Assembly (NCBI GenBank): GCA_050954785.1
Contig: JBPBQO010000004.1
Coordinates: 1-41,032 of the forward strand
Direction of reading: 5' to 3'
DNA length: 41,032 nucleotides
Origin: Lichenicola sp050954785
GTDB taxonomy: Bacteria > Pseudomonadota > Alphaproteobacteria > Acetobacterales > Acetobacteraceae
Part shown: positions 16,533 to 29,703 of the stretch, in pieces
Layout of the letters: each line of letters opens with the position of its first letter
Numbering within the stretch: the stretch's first letter is position 1
The notes under the pieces: model-generated
What the model was told of the DNA's origin: nothing
The model's input: the letters and a program-made list of their open reading frames with translations, nothing else
Database searches by the model: none
Made by a program: the position numbers and the translations under genes

Positions 16533-17729
16533 TTAGATGCGCTTGACCACGTAACGTTCGCGGAGTGCATGCTCGATCTGTTCGGCGTGTTCGGGATCGC
16601 GCGCTTCCAGCATGACCTCGAGGTGGGCGGCCTGCACGCTCGGCGTCGCGAACAGGCGCTGGTGCGAGACTTCGATGATGTTGCCGCCGCTCTCGCCGAT
16701 GATGGTGGCGATGTCGGCCAGCACGCCCGGACGATCTGGGATTTCCATCAGCAGCCGCAGCAGCCGGCCGTCGCGCAGCAGCGTGCGCAGCAGCGTATTG
16801 GCCAGGATGCGGCTGTCGATGTTGCCGCCGCACACCGGCATCGCCACCCGTTTGCCACGGAACATATCCGGGTTCGACAGGATCGCCGCGAGCGCCGCAG
16901 CGCCGGCTCCTTCGGCGACCTGCTTGGCCGCTTCCGCCATCAGCGTCAGCGCATCCTCGACGGCCAGTTCCGAGACGGTAATGATCCGGTTCACATGCCG
17001 CTTGACCAGTTCGAGTGGCTGGCGGCCGATCTGCAGCACGGCCATGCCTTCCGCGATCGTGGCACCACCCGGCGGCATGATCTCATCGGCCGGAAAGCCT
17101 GCCAGCGAGGCGTAGTTTTCGACCTGCACGCCGATGATCTCGATACCTGGGCGCATCTCGACGGCAGCCGCCGCACTGCCGGATATCAGACCGCCGCCGC
17201 CGATCGGGATCACCAGAACATCGAGCGGTCCGGCATCTTCGAGCAGCTCCAGCATGAGCGTGCCTTGTCCGGCCATGACCGCGACATCGTCGTATGGATG
17301 GACGAACACGCGCCGTTCGCGTTCGCACAACTCGAACGCGTGCGCGCTTGCCTCGGCGAAACTCAACCCGTGCAGCACGACGCGTGCGCCCCAGGCCGCG
17401 GTCCGGGTGACCTTCGCGGCGGGGGTAAATTTCGGCATGACGATGACGGCGTCGATGCCGAGCAGGCTCGCATGCCGGGCCACGCCTTGGGCATGGTTGC
17501 CGGCCGACACGGTGATAACGCCACGTGCCCGCTCGTCCTCAGTCAGCAAAGCCAGCTTGTTGGCGGCGCCCCGTTCCTTGAACGACCCGACAGCCTGCAG
17601 GTTGTCGAGCTTCAGGGTGATGTCGGCGCCGGTAACGCGCGACAGGCCCTCGCTGCGGATCGTCGGCGTACGAAGAATTCGCCCGGCAATGCGCGCATGC
17701 GCATCGCGGACGTCCTGAAGACCGATCAT
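16533..17729 (-). CDS. ilvA: Threonine ammonia-lyase with one ACT domain
   Basis: PLP enzyme converting threonine to 2-oxobutyrate and ammonia for isoleucine synthesis or threonine breakdown. The 398-aa medium form has the PLP lysine in GSFKERGAANKL (near residue 50), the SAGNHAQGVA motif, the phosphate-binding glycine loop IGGGGLISG, and a C-terminal ACT regulatory domain (about residues 325-398, starting LLMEIPDRPGVLADI). A single ACT domain separates it from the longer E. coli-type IlvA. It follows greA by 13 nt on the same strand, so it is likely translated from the same message. Confidence 0.93.
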   Translation of the reverse strand: MIGLQDVRDAHARIAGRILRTPTIRSEGLSRVTGADITLKLDNLQAVGSFKERGAANKLALLTEDERARGVITVSAGNHAQGVARHASLLGIDAVIVMPKFTPAAKVTRTAAWGARVVLHGLSFAEASAHAFELCERERRVFVHPYDDVAVMAGQGTLMLELLEDAGPLDVLVIPIGGGGLISGSAAAAVEMRPGIEIIGVQVENYASLAGFPADEIMPPGGATIAEGMAVLQIGRQPLELVKRHVNRIITVSELAVEDALTLMAEAAKQVAEGAGAAALAAILSNPDMFRGKRVAMPVCGGNIDSRILANTLLRTLLRDGRLLRLLMEIPDRPGVLADIATIIGESGGNIIEVSHQRLFATPSVQAAHLEVMLEARDPEHAEQIEHALRERYVVKRI

Positions 17730-17742
17730 TGCCCGGTCGATC

Positions 17743-18216
17743 TCAGCCGAAGCTGATGTTGAGGATCTCGTAGGTGCGGTCGCCGCCGGGAGCGGGCACC
17801 GACACGGTGTCGCCCTTGCGCTTGCCGATCAGCGAACGAGCCAGCGGCGCCGACACCGACAGCAGCCCGGACTTGATGTCGGCCTCGTACACACCGACGA
17901 TCTGGTAGGTGGCTTCCTTGTCGGTTTCCTCGTCGACCAGCTTCACCTGGGCGCCGAACTGCACATGGTCGCCGGACAGGCTCGACGGGTCGATCACCTC
18001 GACCGCCGACATGATCTCCTCAAGCTCGGCGATCCGACCTTCGACGAACGACTGGCGATCGCGCGCGGCGTCGTATTCAGCGTTTTCGGACAGGTCGCCA
18101 TGGCTGCGGGCCTCGGCGATCGCGCGGATCACCGCCGGGCGTTCCTCGCTCTTGAGCTTGCGCAGTTCGTCTTCGAGCCGCTGCAGGCCGCGGCCCGTCA
18201 TTGGAAATTTCTGCAA
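17743..18216 (-). CDS. greA: Transcription elongation factor GreA
   Basis: Binds the secondary channel of RNA polymerase and stimulates transcript cleavage to rescue stalled complexes. The 157-aa length is typical. The N-terminal coiled coil (residues 1-75) contains the tip motif GDLSENAEYDAARDRQ with the catalytic acidic pair, and the C-terminal FKBP-like domain ends in PGGDRTYEILNISF. It lies 96 nt behind carB and 13 nt ahead of ilvA on the same strand. Confidence 0.97.
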   Translation of the reverse strand: MQKFPMTGRGLQRLEDELRKLKSEERPAVIRAIAEARSHGDLSENAEYDAARDRQSFVEGRIAELEEIMSAVEVIDPSSLSGDHVQFGAQVKLVDEETDKEATYQIVGVYEADIKSGLLSVSAPLARSLIGKRKGDTVSVPAPGGDRTYEILNISFG

Positions 18217-18312
18217 CGAACACGTCCCCAGACCTGGTGATAGGCAATATCGGAGCGATCGACGGAATGGCCCGGGCGGGAGTGACCCGAGTGCCTTCCG
18301 TCGTCTGACCGC

Positions 18313-21567
<3,255 letters not shown>

Positions 21568-21580
21568 TATCGGTGCGCCT

Positions 21581-21878
21581 TCAGGTGCGAGCGTCGGCCG
21601 AAGCCGGAACAAGTCGGTGCAGGAACTGGTCGAACAACGGGACGGTGAAATCGATCGCGCCATGCGCCGGGCTGTAGATCATGCCCTTGCGGATCGGCCC
21701 GTCGCGCAGCAGCGCGACCGACTGGGGTGTGCCCGACCGCGATGAAGCTCTTGGCGGTACGACTCAGCAGGGCGCGCCGCACGATGATGTCCACCTGTCC
21801 GAGCAGCAGATGCCTGCCCGCCAGCTCGGGCAGGGTCACGCCGGCGACGGGCACGAACCGATTGCGGAGCGGGGCCAT
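21581..21878 (-). pseudogene. Truncated, frameshifted C-terminal gene remnant between carA and carB
   Basis: Minus-strand coding-like sequence from MAPLRNRFVPVAGVTLPELA to ALLSRTAKSFIAVGHT, then a one-base shift near 21720-21730, continuing as QSVALLRDGPIRKGMIYSPA and HGAIDFTVPLFDQFLHRL before a stop 13 nt ahead of carB. Joined, this looks like the intact C-terminal end of a larger protein; I recall similar tails on bacterial P-loop ATPases, but I cannot name the family. An in-frame stop lies just upstream of the first codon and no N-terminal domain remains, so it cannot be functional. It is the relic of an insertion or rearrangement that split carAB. Confidence 0.6.
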
Positions 21879-21894
21879 ATAGGAAGTTTACCCG

Positions 21895-21900
21895 ATTATA
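21895..21900 (-). promoter_or_regulatory. Candidate -10 box upstream of carB
   Basis: A perfect TATAAT on the minus strand sits between the carA stop and the remnant, so carB could have its own promoter now that it is separated from carA. No convincing -35 is seen at the right spacing. Confidence 0.3.
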
Positions 21901-21931
21901 GAAAGAATGCCGTATACATCGATAAACATCC

Positions 21932-23314
21932 TCAAATTGCCTTGCCGTCCATCAGGCCGACGAAGCGCTCGAACAGATGGAAGCTGTCCGACGGGCCCGG
22001 ACTGGCCTCGGGATGATACTGCACCGAGAAGGCCGGCCAGCGATCGCTGGCGATGCCCTCGTTGGAGCCGTCGAACAGGCTGACATGGGTGATGCGCACG
22101 TCGGCTGGCAGGCTCTTGTCCTCGACCGCGAAGCCGTGGTTCTGGCTGGTGATCTCGACCTTGCCGGTGGCCAGGTCCTTGACCGGCTGGTTGGCGCCGC
22201 GATGGCCCTGCTCCAGCTTGTAGGTGGTCGCCCCCAGCGCCAGTGCCAGCAACTGGTGGCCGAGGCAGATGCCGAACACCGGCTTGCCGGCTTCCAGCAC
22301 GCCCTTGATCGCCGGCACCGCGTAGCCGGCGGTCGCCGCGGGATCGCCTGGTCCGTTGGACAGGAACACCCCGTCGGGCGCGTGGGCGAGGATGTCCTCG
22401 GCACTGGCGTTCGCCGGCACCACGGTGACGCGGCATCCGGCCTGCACCAGGCAACGCAGGATGTTGCGCTTGGCGCCGTAATCGACCGCGACGACGTGCT
22501 TGGCGGTCGCATCCGGCCGTTTCGGCTGGGCGCCGTCGGCCCAGGTGCCTTCGGTCCAGGCGTAGCTCTGGGTGCACGACACCTCGAGCGCCAAATCCAT
22601 GCCCTCGAGCCCGGGCCAGGACCGTACGGTTTGCTGCAATGCCGGGATGTCGAAGCCGCCATCGGCGGGATAGGCGAGGATCGCGGTCTGCGGGCCCTTG
22701 TCGCGGATGCGTCGCGTCAATGCGCGGGTATCGACGCCGCAGATGCCGGGGATGCCGCGCGATTTCAGCCAGGCATCCAGGGTCTGCGTCGCGCGCCAGT
22801 TCGACGGCTCGGTCAGGTCCTCCTTCACCACTAAGCCGCGTGCGGCGATGTTGATCGCCTCCTCGTCCTCGGGCGTGGTGCCGACATTGCCGATATGCGG
22901 AAAGGTGAAGGTGATGATCTGGCCGGCGAACGACGCGTCGGTCAGCGTCTCCTGGTAGCCGGTCATGCCGGTCGAGAAGCAGATCTCGCCGATCGACTGC
23001 GCCTGGCTGTGTGCGCCGAAGCCGCGGCCCCACAGGACGCTGCCATCCGCCAGCACCAGTGCCGCGGTGGCTCCGGCCGGAGCGGAATGCGGTCGCGATG
23101 GTGCGTCTGGCATAGCGGACTCCGCGGGCTTCGGGGAAAGGGACAGGTCGGATACGACGAGGTTGGTGGCCTGCAGGATCGCGGTCCAGTGCTTGGGTGG
23201 AACCGCACGCGCCTGTCGCCATTTACGAATGGCTTCGGTGCCGACGCCGGTCAGCCGGGCTGCCTGTTCGGGGCCCCCCAGTCGTTCGATGATCGCTTCG
23301 ACCGTCAACGGCAT
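21932..23314 (-). CDS. carA: Carbamoyl-phosphate synthase small subunit with N-terminal HTH domain
   Basis: Glutaminase subunit that feeds ammonia to CarB. The catalytic part starts near residue 83 (ALVLADGSVLWG). The class I amidotransferase triad is seen in FGICLGHQ (cysteine near residue 350) and YHPEASPGP (His, Glu). The 460-aa length exceeds usual CarA by about 80 residues because of an extra N-terminal domain. Residues 5-45 (VEAIIERLGGPEQAARLTGV, then TEAIRKWRQARAVPPKHW) form a compact Cro/YdaS-like helix-turn-helix, followed by a Pro/Ala linker. I recall this as the carph-isopro domain seen in Acetobacteraceae. The frame shows coding character throughout and GGAAGG precedes the start, so the extension looks translated. 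The gene diverges from yqeY; two dyads lie in its promoter. Confidence 0.95.
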   Translation of the reverse strand: MPLTVEAIIERLGGPEQAARLTGVGTEAIRKWRQARAVPPKHWTAILQATNLVVSDLSLSPKPAESAMPDAPSRPHSAPAGATAALVLADGSVLWGRGFGAHSQAQSIGEICFSTGMTGYQETLTDASFAGQIITFTFPHIGNVGTTPEDEEAINIAARGLVVKEDLTEPSNWRATQTLDAWLKSRGIPGICGVDTRALTRRIRDKGPQTAILAYPADGGFDIPALQQTVRSWPGLEGMDLALEVSCTQSYAWTEGTWADGAQPKRPDATAKHVVAVDYGAKRNILRCLVQAGCRVTVVPANASAEDILAHAPDGVFLSNGPGDPAATAGYAVPAIKGVLEAGKPVFGICLGHQLLALALGATTYKLEQGHRGANQPVKDLATGKVEITSQNHGFAVEDKSLPADVRITHVSLFDGSNEGIASDRWPAFSVQYHPEASPGPSDSFHLFERFVGLMDGKAI

Positions 23315-23370
23315 GACATAAGGACCTTCCAGACCGCGTCCGGACGGCTTAGCAAGAGGGTGACCCTTTT

Positions 23371-23385
23371 GGGAAGTTAATTCCC
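23371..23385. promoter_or_regulatory. Dyad GGGAA-N5-TTCCC, copy 1
   Basis: GGGAAGTTAATTCCC is a 15-bp dyad with perfect 5-bp arms, 57 nt upstream of the carA start in the carA/yqeY divergent region. Repetition of the same arms and spacing 37 nt away makes an operator likely. The binding protein is unknown; the helix-turn-helix of CarA itself is a candidate. Confidence 0.55.
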
Positions 23386-23407
23386 ACTTGGCGATCGGAA
23401 GCTGGAC

Positions 23408-23422
23408 GGGAAATTTCTTCCC
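23408..23422. promoter_or_regulatory. Dyad GGGAA-N5-TTCCC, copy 2
   Basis: GGGAAATTTCTTCCC repeats the arms and spacing of copy 1. It lies 30 nt upstream of the yqeY start, and a lone GGGAA half-site follows at 23431-23435. The two dyads are centred 37 nt apart, near three and a half helical turns. Confidence 0.55.
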
Positions 23423-23451
23423 GCATGGCTGGGAATGACGGAGTCCAATCC

Positions 23452-23907
23452 ATGTCGCTGCGTGTGCGTTTCACCGATGGCCTGAAAACGGCGATGAAAG
23501 CGGGTGATTCTGCCCGCGTCTCGACGCTCAGGATGGTGCTGGCGAGGCTCAAGGACCTGGACATCGCCTCCCGGCCCAAGGGCATCGACCAGATCCCCGA
23601 CGACGAGATCACCGCCATGCTCCGCAACATGGTCAAGTCCCGCACCGAGTCCGCGACCATGTTCCTGCAGGGCGGCCGGGGTGAGCTGGCGGCCAAGGAA
23701 GACGCCGAGATCGTGGTGATCGAGGAGTTCCTGCCGGTGCCGATGGACGAGGCGGCGCTGGCCCTCGCCGTCGCCGATGCGGTTGCGGCAACGGGAGCGG
23801 CCTCGATGAAGGATATGGGCAAGGTCATGGCCTCGCTGAAGGCGACGCATGGCGCGGCGCTCGATCTCGGCCGGGCCAATGCGCTAGTGAAGGCACGGCT
23901 GTCCTGA
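23452..23907 (+). CDS. yqeY: GatB/YqeY domain protein
   Basis: Small soluble all-helical protein (151 aa) related to the tail domain of GatB, the amidotransferase that makes Gln-tRNA and Asn-tRNA; its exact role is unsettled. Family features are SLRVRFTDGLKTAMKAGD at the start, STLRMVLARLKDLD, and GAASMKDMGKVMASLKA near the end. The ATG at 23452 has GGAG 9 nt upstream; an in-frame ATG at 23425 would place start codons inside dyad-rich control DNA. It lies 20 nt before dnaG, the common alphaproteobacterial order yqeY-dnaG-rpoD. Confidence 0.95.
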   Translation: MSLRVRFTDGLKTAMKAGDSARVSTLRMVLARLKDLDIASRPKGIDQIPDDEITAMLRNMVKSRTESATMFLQGGRGELAAKEDAEIVVIEEFLPVPMDEAALALAVADAVAATGAASMKDMGKVMASLKATHGAALDLGRANALVKARLS

Positions 23908-23927
23908 TCGGCTGATCGCTCCACGCG

Positions 23928-25787
23928 ATGGCATTCGACCCCGCCTTTCTCGACGAGCTGCGCGCGCGCACCCCGCTTGCGGCGGTGATCGGGCGCAAGA
24001 CCAAGCTCGTCCGCTCGGGGCGCCAGCTCAAGGCGTGCTGCCCGTTTCATGGGGAGAAGACGCCGTCCTTCTATGTCTATGACGACCACTTCCACTGCTT
24101 CGGCTGCGGCGCGCATGGCGATGCGATTTCGTTCGTCATGCAGGCGGAAGGGCGCTCGTTCATGGAGGCGGTCGAGGGCCTGTCCTCGGAAGCGGGCCTT
24201 GAGGTGCCGAAGCAGGCTCCCGCCGATCGCGGCCGGGCGGAGCGCGCCCGAACCCTGACCGACGTGCTGGACGCCGCCCAGCGCAGCTACGTGCGCCGGC
24301 TGCATGGCGGCGAGGGCAGGGACGGGCTTTCCTACCTACGTGGCCGCGGCCTGACCGACGCCACCATCGCCGACCATGGGCTCGGCTGGTCGGGCGACGG
24401 GCGCGGCAGTCTGATGACCGAACTGCGCGAGCAGAATTTCCCGCCCGAACTGATCGCCGAGGCCGGGCTGATGCGCATGGACGAGGAGGGTCGTCCCAAG
24501 GGCGAGCTGTTCTTCAACCGGGTCACCTTCCCGATCCGCGATAAGCGCGGCGGCCTGGTGAGCTTCGGCGGCCGCACGCTGGGCGACGGCCAGCCGAAAT
24601 ACCTGAACGGGCCGGAGACGCCGCTGTTCATCAAGCGGCGTACCCTGTTCGGGCTGGAGCGCGCCAGTTCCAACCTGCGCACGATCCGCCCGCCCGGCAG
24701 CGCACCCCTGGCGTCGCGCGAACTGGTGGTGGTCGAAGGCTACATGGACGTCATCGCCATGCACCAGGCGGGCTTCGGCGGTGCCGTGGCGCCGCTGGGC
24801 ACGGCGCTTACCGCCGAGCAGCTCGAGGCGCTGTGGCGGGTGGCGCCGGCACCGGTGCTGTGTTTCGACGGTGACAGTGCCGGGCGCCGGGCGGCGATCC
24901 GGGCGGCCGAGACCGCATTGCCGCTGCTGGACCCGGAGCGGACCTTGCGCTTCGTTCGGCTGCCGGAGGGCGAGGACCCGGACAGTCTGGTGCGCCGGCA
25001 GGGCGCGCCGGCGATGGCGGCCGAGCTGGTCGGAGCCGCCGGCCTGGCCGACGTGCTGTTCGAGCTGCTCAGCGAGGGCATCAAGAATCCCGGACCGGAA
25101 CAACGTGCCTCACTGCATGCGAAGCTGACCGAGGCGGCCGCGACGATCGGCCACAAGGGGCTGGCCAGCGAATACCGTCGCACCCTGCAGCAACGCTTCT
25201 TCGAGACGTTCGCCAAGCAGCGCCAGAATGGCCGTGCCGGGGGCCGGCCGCAGGATGGCCGTTCCGCGTTCAAGCCGGCGCCGGTCATGTCGGGGGCCAG
25301 GCCGGTCCCGGCGGCGGACCGGGTCAGGCTCGAGCGGATGCGCCTGCTGCTGGCGATCCTGCTGCGTCATCCCGACCTGCTTGCCGACGTCGAACAAGCG
25401 CTGTGCGGGCTTGATCTGCCGGACGATCTGGCGTCTATGCGGGCGGCTCTCCTGGAGGCAGCTCATGCCTCACCAACACTTGACTCGGCAGGGCTCATAG
25501 CCCACCTGCAGTCAGCCGGACTGTCGGCACAAATTGACATGATATCGGCTCCCTCGCCTTTGCCCATGCCCGCAGGTGCGTCCCAGGACGCGATGCCGGC
25601 GGAAGCGGAGAAGACGTGGTGGCATTTTTTTGGCTTCCTGAGTGTCGAGGGCTTGCGAGAACAGAGAGCGGCGGCGGAGCAGGCATTCATCCAGTGTCCG
25701 GATGAAGAGAGCCAGAAGCGATTGATATTACGTAAAATGACGTTGGATTTTGTCGAGCGTGGCGAAATTGCCGACGAAGAAGGCTGA
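23928..25787 (+). CDS. dnaG: DNA primase
   Basis: Synthesises RNA primers at the replication fork. The 619-aa protein has an N-terminal CHC2 zinc domain with ligands C38, H41, C57 and C60 (CCPFHGEKTPSF, FHCFGCGAHGD). The RNA-polymerase core domain includes ERASSNLR and the TOPRIM fold from about residue 264 (VVVEGYMDVIAMHQAG with the catalytic glutamate; LCFDGDSAGRRAA with the DxD-like metal site). The C-terminal region from about 450 is the helicase-interaction part and is the most divergent. It lies between yqeY and rpoD in the conserved macromolecular-synthesis cluster. Confidence 0.97.
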   Translation: MAFDPAFLDELRARTPLAAVIGRKTKLVRSGRQLKACCPFHGEKTPSFYVYDDHFHCFGCGAHGDAISFVMQAEGRSFMEAVEGLSSEAGLEVPKQAPADRGRAERARTLTDVLDAAQRSYVRRLHGGEGRDGLSYLRGRGLTDATIADHGLGWSGDGRGSLMTELREQNFPPELIAEAGLMRMDEEGRPKGELFFNRVTFPIRDKRGGLVSFGGRTLGDGQPKYLNGPETPLFIKRRTLFGLERASSNLRTIRPPGSAPLASRELVVVEGYMDVIAMHQAGFGGAVAPLGTALTAEQLEALWRVAPAPVLCFDGDSAGRRAAIRAAETALPLLDPERTLRFVRLPEGEDPDSLVRRQGAPAMAAELVGAAGLADVLFELLSEGIKNPGPEQRASLHAKLTEAAATIGHKGLASEYRRTLQQRFFETFAKQRQNGRAGGRPQDGRSAFKPAPVMSGARPVPAADRVRLERMRLLLAILLRHPDLLADVEQALCGLDLPDDLASMRAALLEAAHASPTLDSAGLIAHLQSAGLSAQIDMISAPSPLPMPAGASQDAMPAEAEKTWWHFFGFLSVEGLREQRAAAEQAFIQCPDEESQKRLILRKMTLDFVERGEIADEEG

Positions 25788-25810
25788 AACGGCCGAGGCC
25801 ATGAGCCCGA

Positions 25811-25838
25811 CCCGCCCTGCATGGCCCCGCCCTGCATG
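25811..25838 (+). repeat. Short direct repeat in the dnaG-rpoD gap
   Basis: CCCGCCCTGCATG occurs at 25811-25823 and again at 25826-25838, a 13-nt unit with 15-nt period, in the leader before rpoD. It could arise by slippage; no function is evident. Confidence 0.5.
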
Positions 25839-25891
25839 TCATGGTCGCGGTAAGGCAATCGTCCAAGGACCGGGTTGGAGTTGAGTTAAGC

Positions 25892-27844
<1,953 letters not shown>

Positions 27845-27923
27845 TTTGGCGACCATGGCTTCGCTCGTGCGTTGTCCGGTCCTCGACAAACACTGATGTT
27901 CCGGGCCGGAAGAGGCAAAGACG

Positions 27924-28535
27924 ATGTCCATCTGGCAGCCGCCGCTCCAGGATAGGAGCACGACACGGGTTGCTGTGGACGTGACGTTCCTGCGTCTGGA
28001 CCCAAACGGTGTCGGCGCGTCCGTCCTGCCGGCCGATGGCGTTTCCAGGCACTTTCCGCCCGGCTGTGACCTGGTCACGGTCGCGGCGCCGACCGTCGGG
28101 TTCTATCGATACCTGTATCACAGCGTCGGCGACGCCTATTGCTGGTGGCTCCGGCGCATGACGCCCGACATCGAACTGGCTGCATTGCTGGCGCATCCCA
28201 GGATCAGCCTGCATGTGCTGTATCGGGCTGGCGAACCGGTCGGCTTCTTCGAGCTGGACGGCCGCGACAGCCTGGACGTCAATCTCAGCTATTTCGGGCT
28301 GATGCCGCACGCCATCGGCACCGGGGCCGGCTATCCGCTGCTGCTGGCCGCCATCGAGACGGCACGTGCGGGCAGTGCCGGCGGCGTCGTCCGGGTCAAC
28401 ACCTGCACTGCCGACCATCCCAGGGCGATGGGCACCTACCTGCGCGCCGGCTTCGTGCCGATGCGGACGGTGCGCGAGATCTGGGACATCCCGAACCGTC
28501 TTGGATTGCCGATCCCCGACCGCCTCCGGGCGTAG
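27924..28535 (+). CDS. GNAT-family N-acetyltransferase
   Basis: Protein of 203 aa with the GNAT fold, transferring an acetyl group from acetyl-CoA to an unknown amine. The acceptor-side strands include LHVLYRAGEPVGFFELD (about residues 90-110), followed by the acetyl-CoA loop region YFGLMPHAIGTGAGYPLLLA, a relaxed version of the Q/RxxGxG/A motif, and the C-terminal VRVNTCTADHPRAMGTYLRA and GFVPMR strands typical of the family. The start has GGAAGAGG upstream. It sits 79 nt behind rpoD and 11 nt before tonB. No substrate can be named. Confidence 0.85.
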   Translation: MSIWQPPLQDRSTTRVAVDVTFLRLDPNGVGASVLPADGVSRHFPPGCDLVTVAAPTVGFYRYLYHSVGDAYCWWLRRMTPDIELAALLAHPRISLHVLYRAGEPVGFFELDGRDSLDVNLSYFGLMPHAIGTGAGYPLLLAAIETARAGSAGGVVRVNTCTADHPRAMGTYLRAGFVPMRTVREIWDIPNRLGLPIPDRLRA

Positions 28536-28546
28536 GCCGATCGACG

Positions 28547-29509
28547 ATGACCAGCGGGTCGTTTCGCATGGAACCCGGCATGTCGGGTCCTGTGATGCAC
28601 TTGCCTCCGTTGCCCGTCGGGGATGCCGGCACGGGTGCCGCGGCCGCCAAGCCGGCACCGGTAGTGTCGCAACGACCTGCGCAGCCCGCCGTGCGGGTTC
28701 CGGCACAAGCCCGCGTCAGGCTGTTCGTGCCGTCGCATGCGTGGGGCGGGCGACGGCGACGCGAGATCCTGTTCGCCGCCGCTGCGATCGCCGTCCTGTT
28801 CCATGTGCTGCTGACCGTGGCCATTCTGGAGGCGCCGCATCTGTGGCCGGCACCACCGATACCGCTATCGGTACCGCCGCCGTCCGCCTCGGACCCGCCG
28901 ACCATCGAGATGCTGATGGACAAGAACCGCTATGCCGGCGGCTCGCAGGCGACCCCGCCGGCGAGCCCGGCGCCGCCGGCACCCGTCGCACCGCCGTCGC
29001 CCCCGAAGCCGCAGCCACCCGCCGCACCCGATCTGGCCTCATCCACCCTGACGTCGCCCGAGCAGGTGACGGTGCCGCCGGCAGCGCACGACCCGACCAC
29101 GACGCAGCCGCCGAGCCCGACGCCGCCGGCACCGGAGGCGGCAGCCCGGCCGAACCAGCCACAGGTCAATCTCGATCAGGCCGACGGGCTCGGCTACGGC
29201 ATGCAGGACGATCCCCGCATCATTCCGGCCAGCCCGGACGACCGGCATGCGAACCGGATGCCGCCCTATCCGTCCGCCGCCGGGCGACGCGGCGAGGAGG
29301 GGTCGGTGCAGATGCTGATCAGGATCGCCGCCGACGGGTCGGTGACATCGGTCGAGGTCGCCACGAGCTCCGGCTACCAGACCCTGGACCGGACGGCGCA
29401 TGACGCGGTCGCGCGCTGGCACTTCAGGCCGGCGATCCAGAACGGCGTCGCGGTTCCGACCCAGATGATGCAGGTTTTCAACTTCCGGATCGATCGCAAC
29501 CACCCGTAG
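28547..29509 (+). CDS. TonB-type energy transducer
   Basis: Inner-membrane protein passing proton-motive energy to outer-membrane receptors, normally with ExbB and ExbD, which are not in this window. Of 320 aa, about 70 precede the single membrane helix (near residues 73-96, ILFAAAAIAVLFHVLLTVAI), which carries a histidine reminiscent of the functional His of E. coli TonB. A long Pro/Ala-rich periplasmic spacer covers about 100-205. The C-terminal TonB domain covers about 240-320 (YPSAAGRRGEEGSVQMLIRI; AVARWHFRPAIQNG). The start at 28547 lies 11 nt after the GNAT stop; ATGs at 28568, 28580 and 28595 are alternatives. The long cytoplasmic N-terminus is slightly unusual. Confidence 0.88.
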   Translation: MTSGSFRMEPGMSGPVMHLPPLPVGDAGTGAAAAKPAPVVSQRPAQPAVRVPAQARVRLFVPSHAWGGRRRREILFAAAAIAVLFHVLLTVAILEAPHLWPAPPIPLSVPPPSASDPPTIEMLMDKNRYAGGSQATPPASPAPPAPVAPPSPPKPQPPAAPDLASSTLTSPEQVTVPPAAHDPTTTQPPSPTPPAPEAAARPNQPQVNLDQADGLGYGMQDDPRIIPASPDDRHANRMPPYPSAAGRRGEEGSVQMLIRIAADGSVTSVEVATSSGYQTLDRTAHDAVARWHFRPAIQNGVAVPTQMMQVFNFRIDRNHP

Positions 29510-29556
29510 AAGCAATCCGGTGGTGGTTTGGACATCGCCAGATGCGACGTTCATGT

Positions 29557-29568
29557 GTAATCGATTAC
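29557..29568. promoter_or_regulatory. 12-bp perfect palindrome upstream of the carbohydrate cassette
   Basis: GTAATCGATTAC is perfectly self-complementary and lies 136 nt before the preferred start of the large unknown gene, in the only AT-rich patch of this gap. Candidate operator; no regulator is adjacent. Confidence 0.35.
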
Positions 29569-29703
29569 GGTCGTGAACCGCTGGTTGTTGGATAGTTCAG
29601 GTCCTGCCGCGATTTCGATGTCTTGCAGGAAATGGCCGATGGCGAACCCGTGCACCACCCCCTGCGGTCCGTTGGCAAAGCCCGTAACGATGGTGCCTTG
29701 ACG

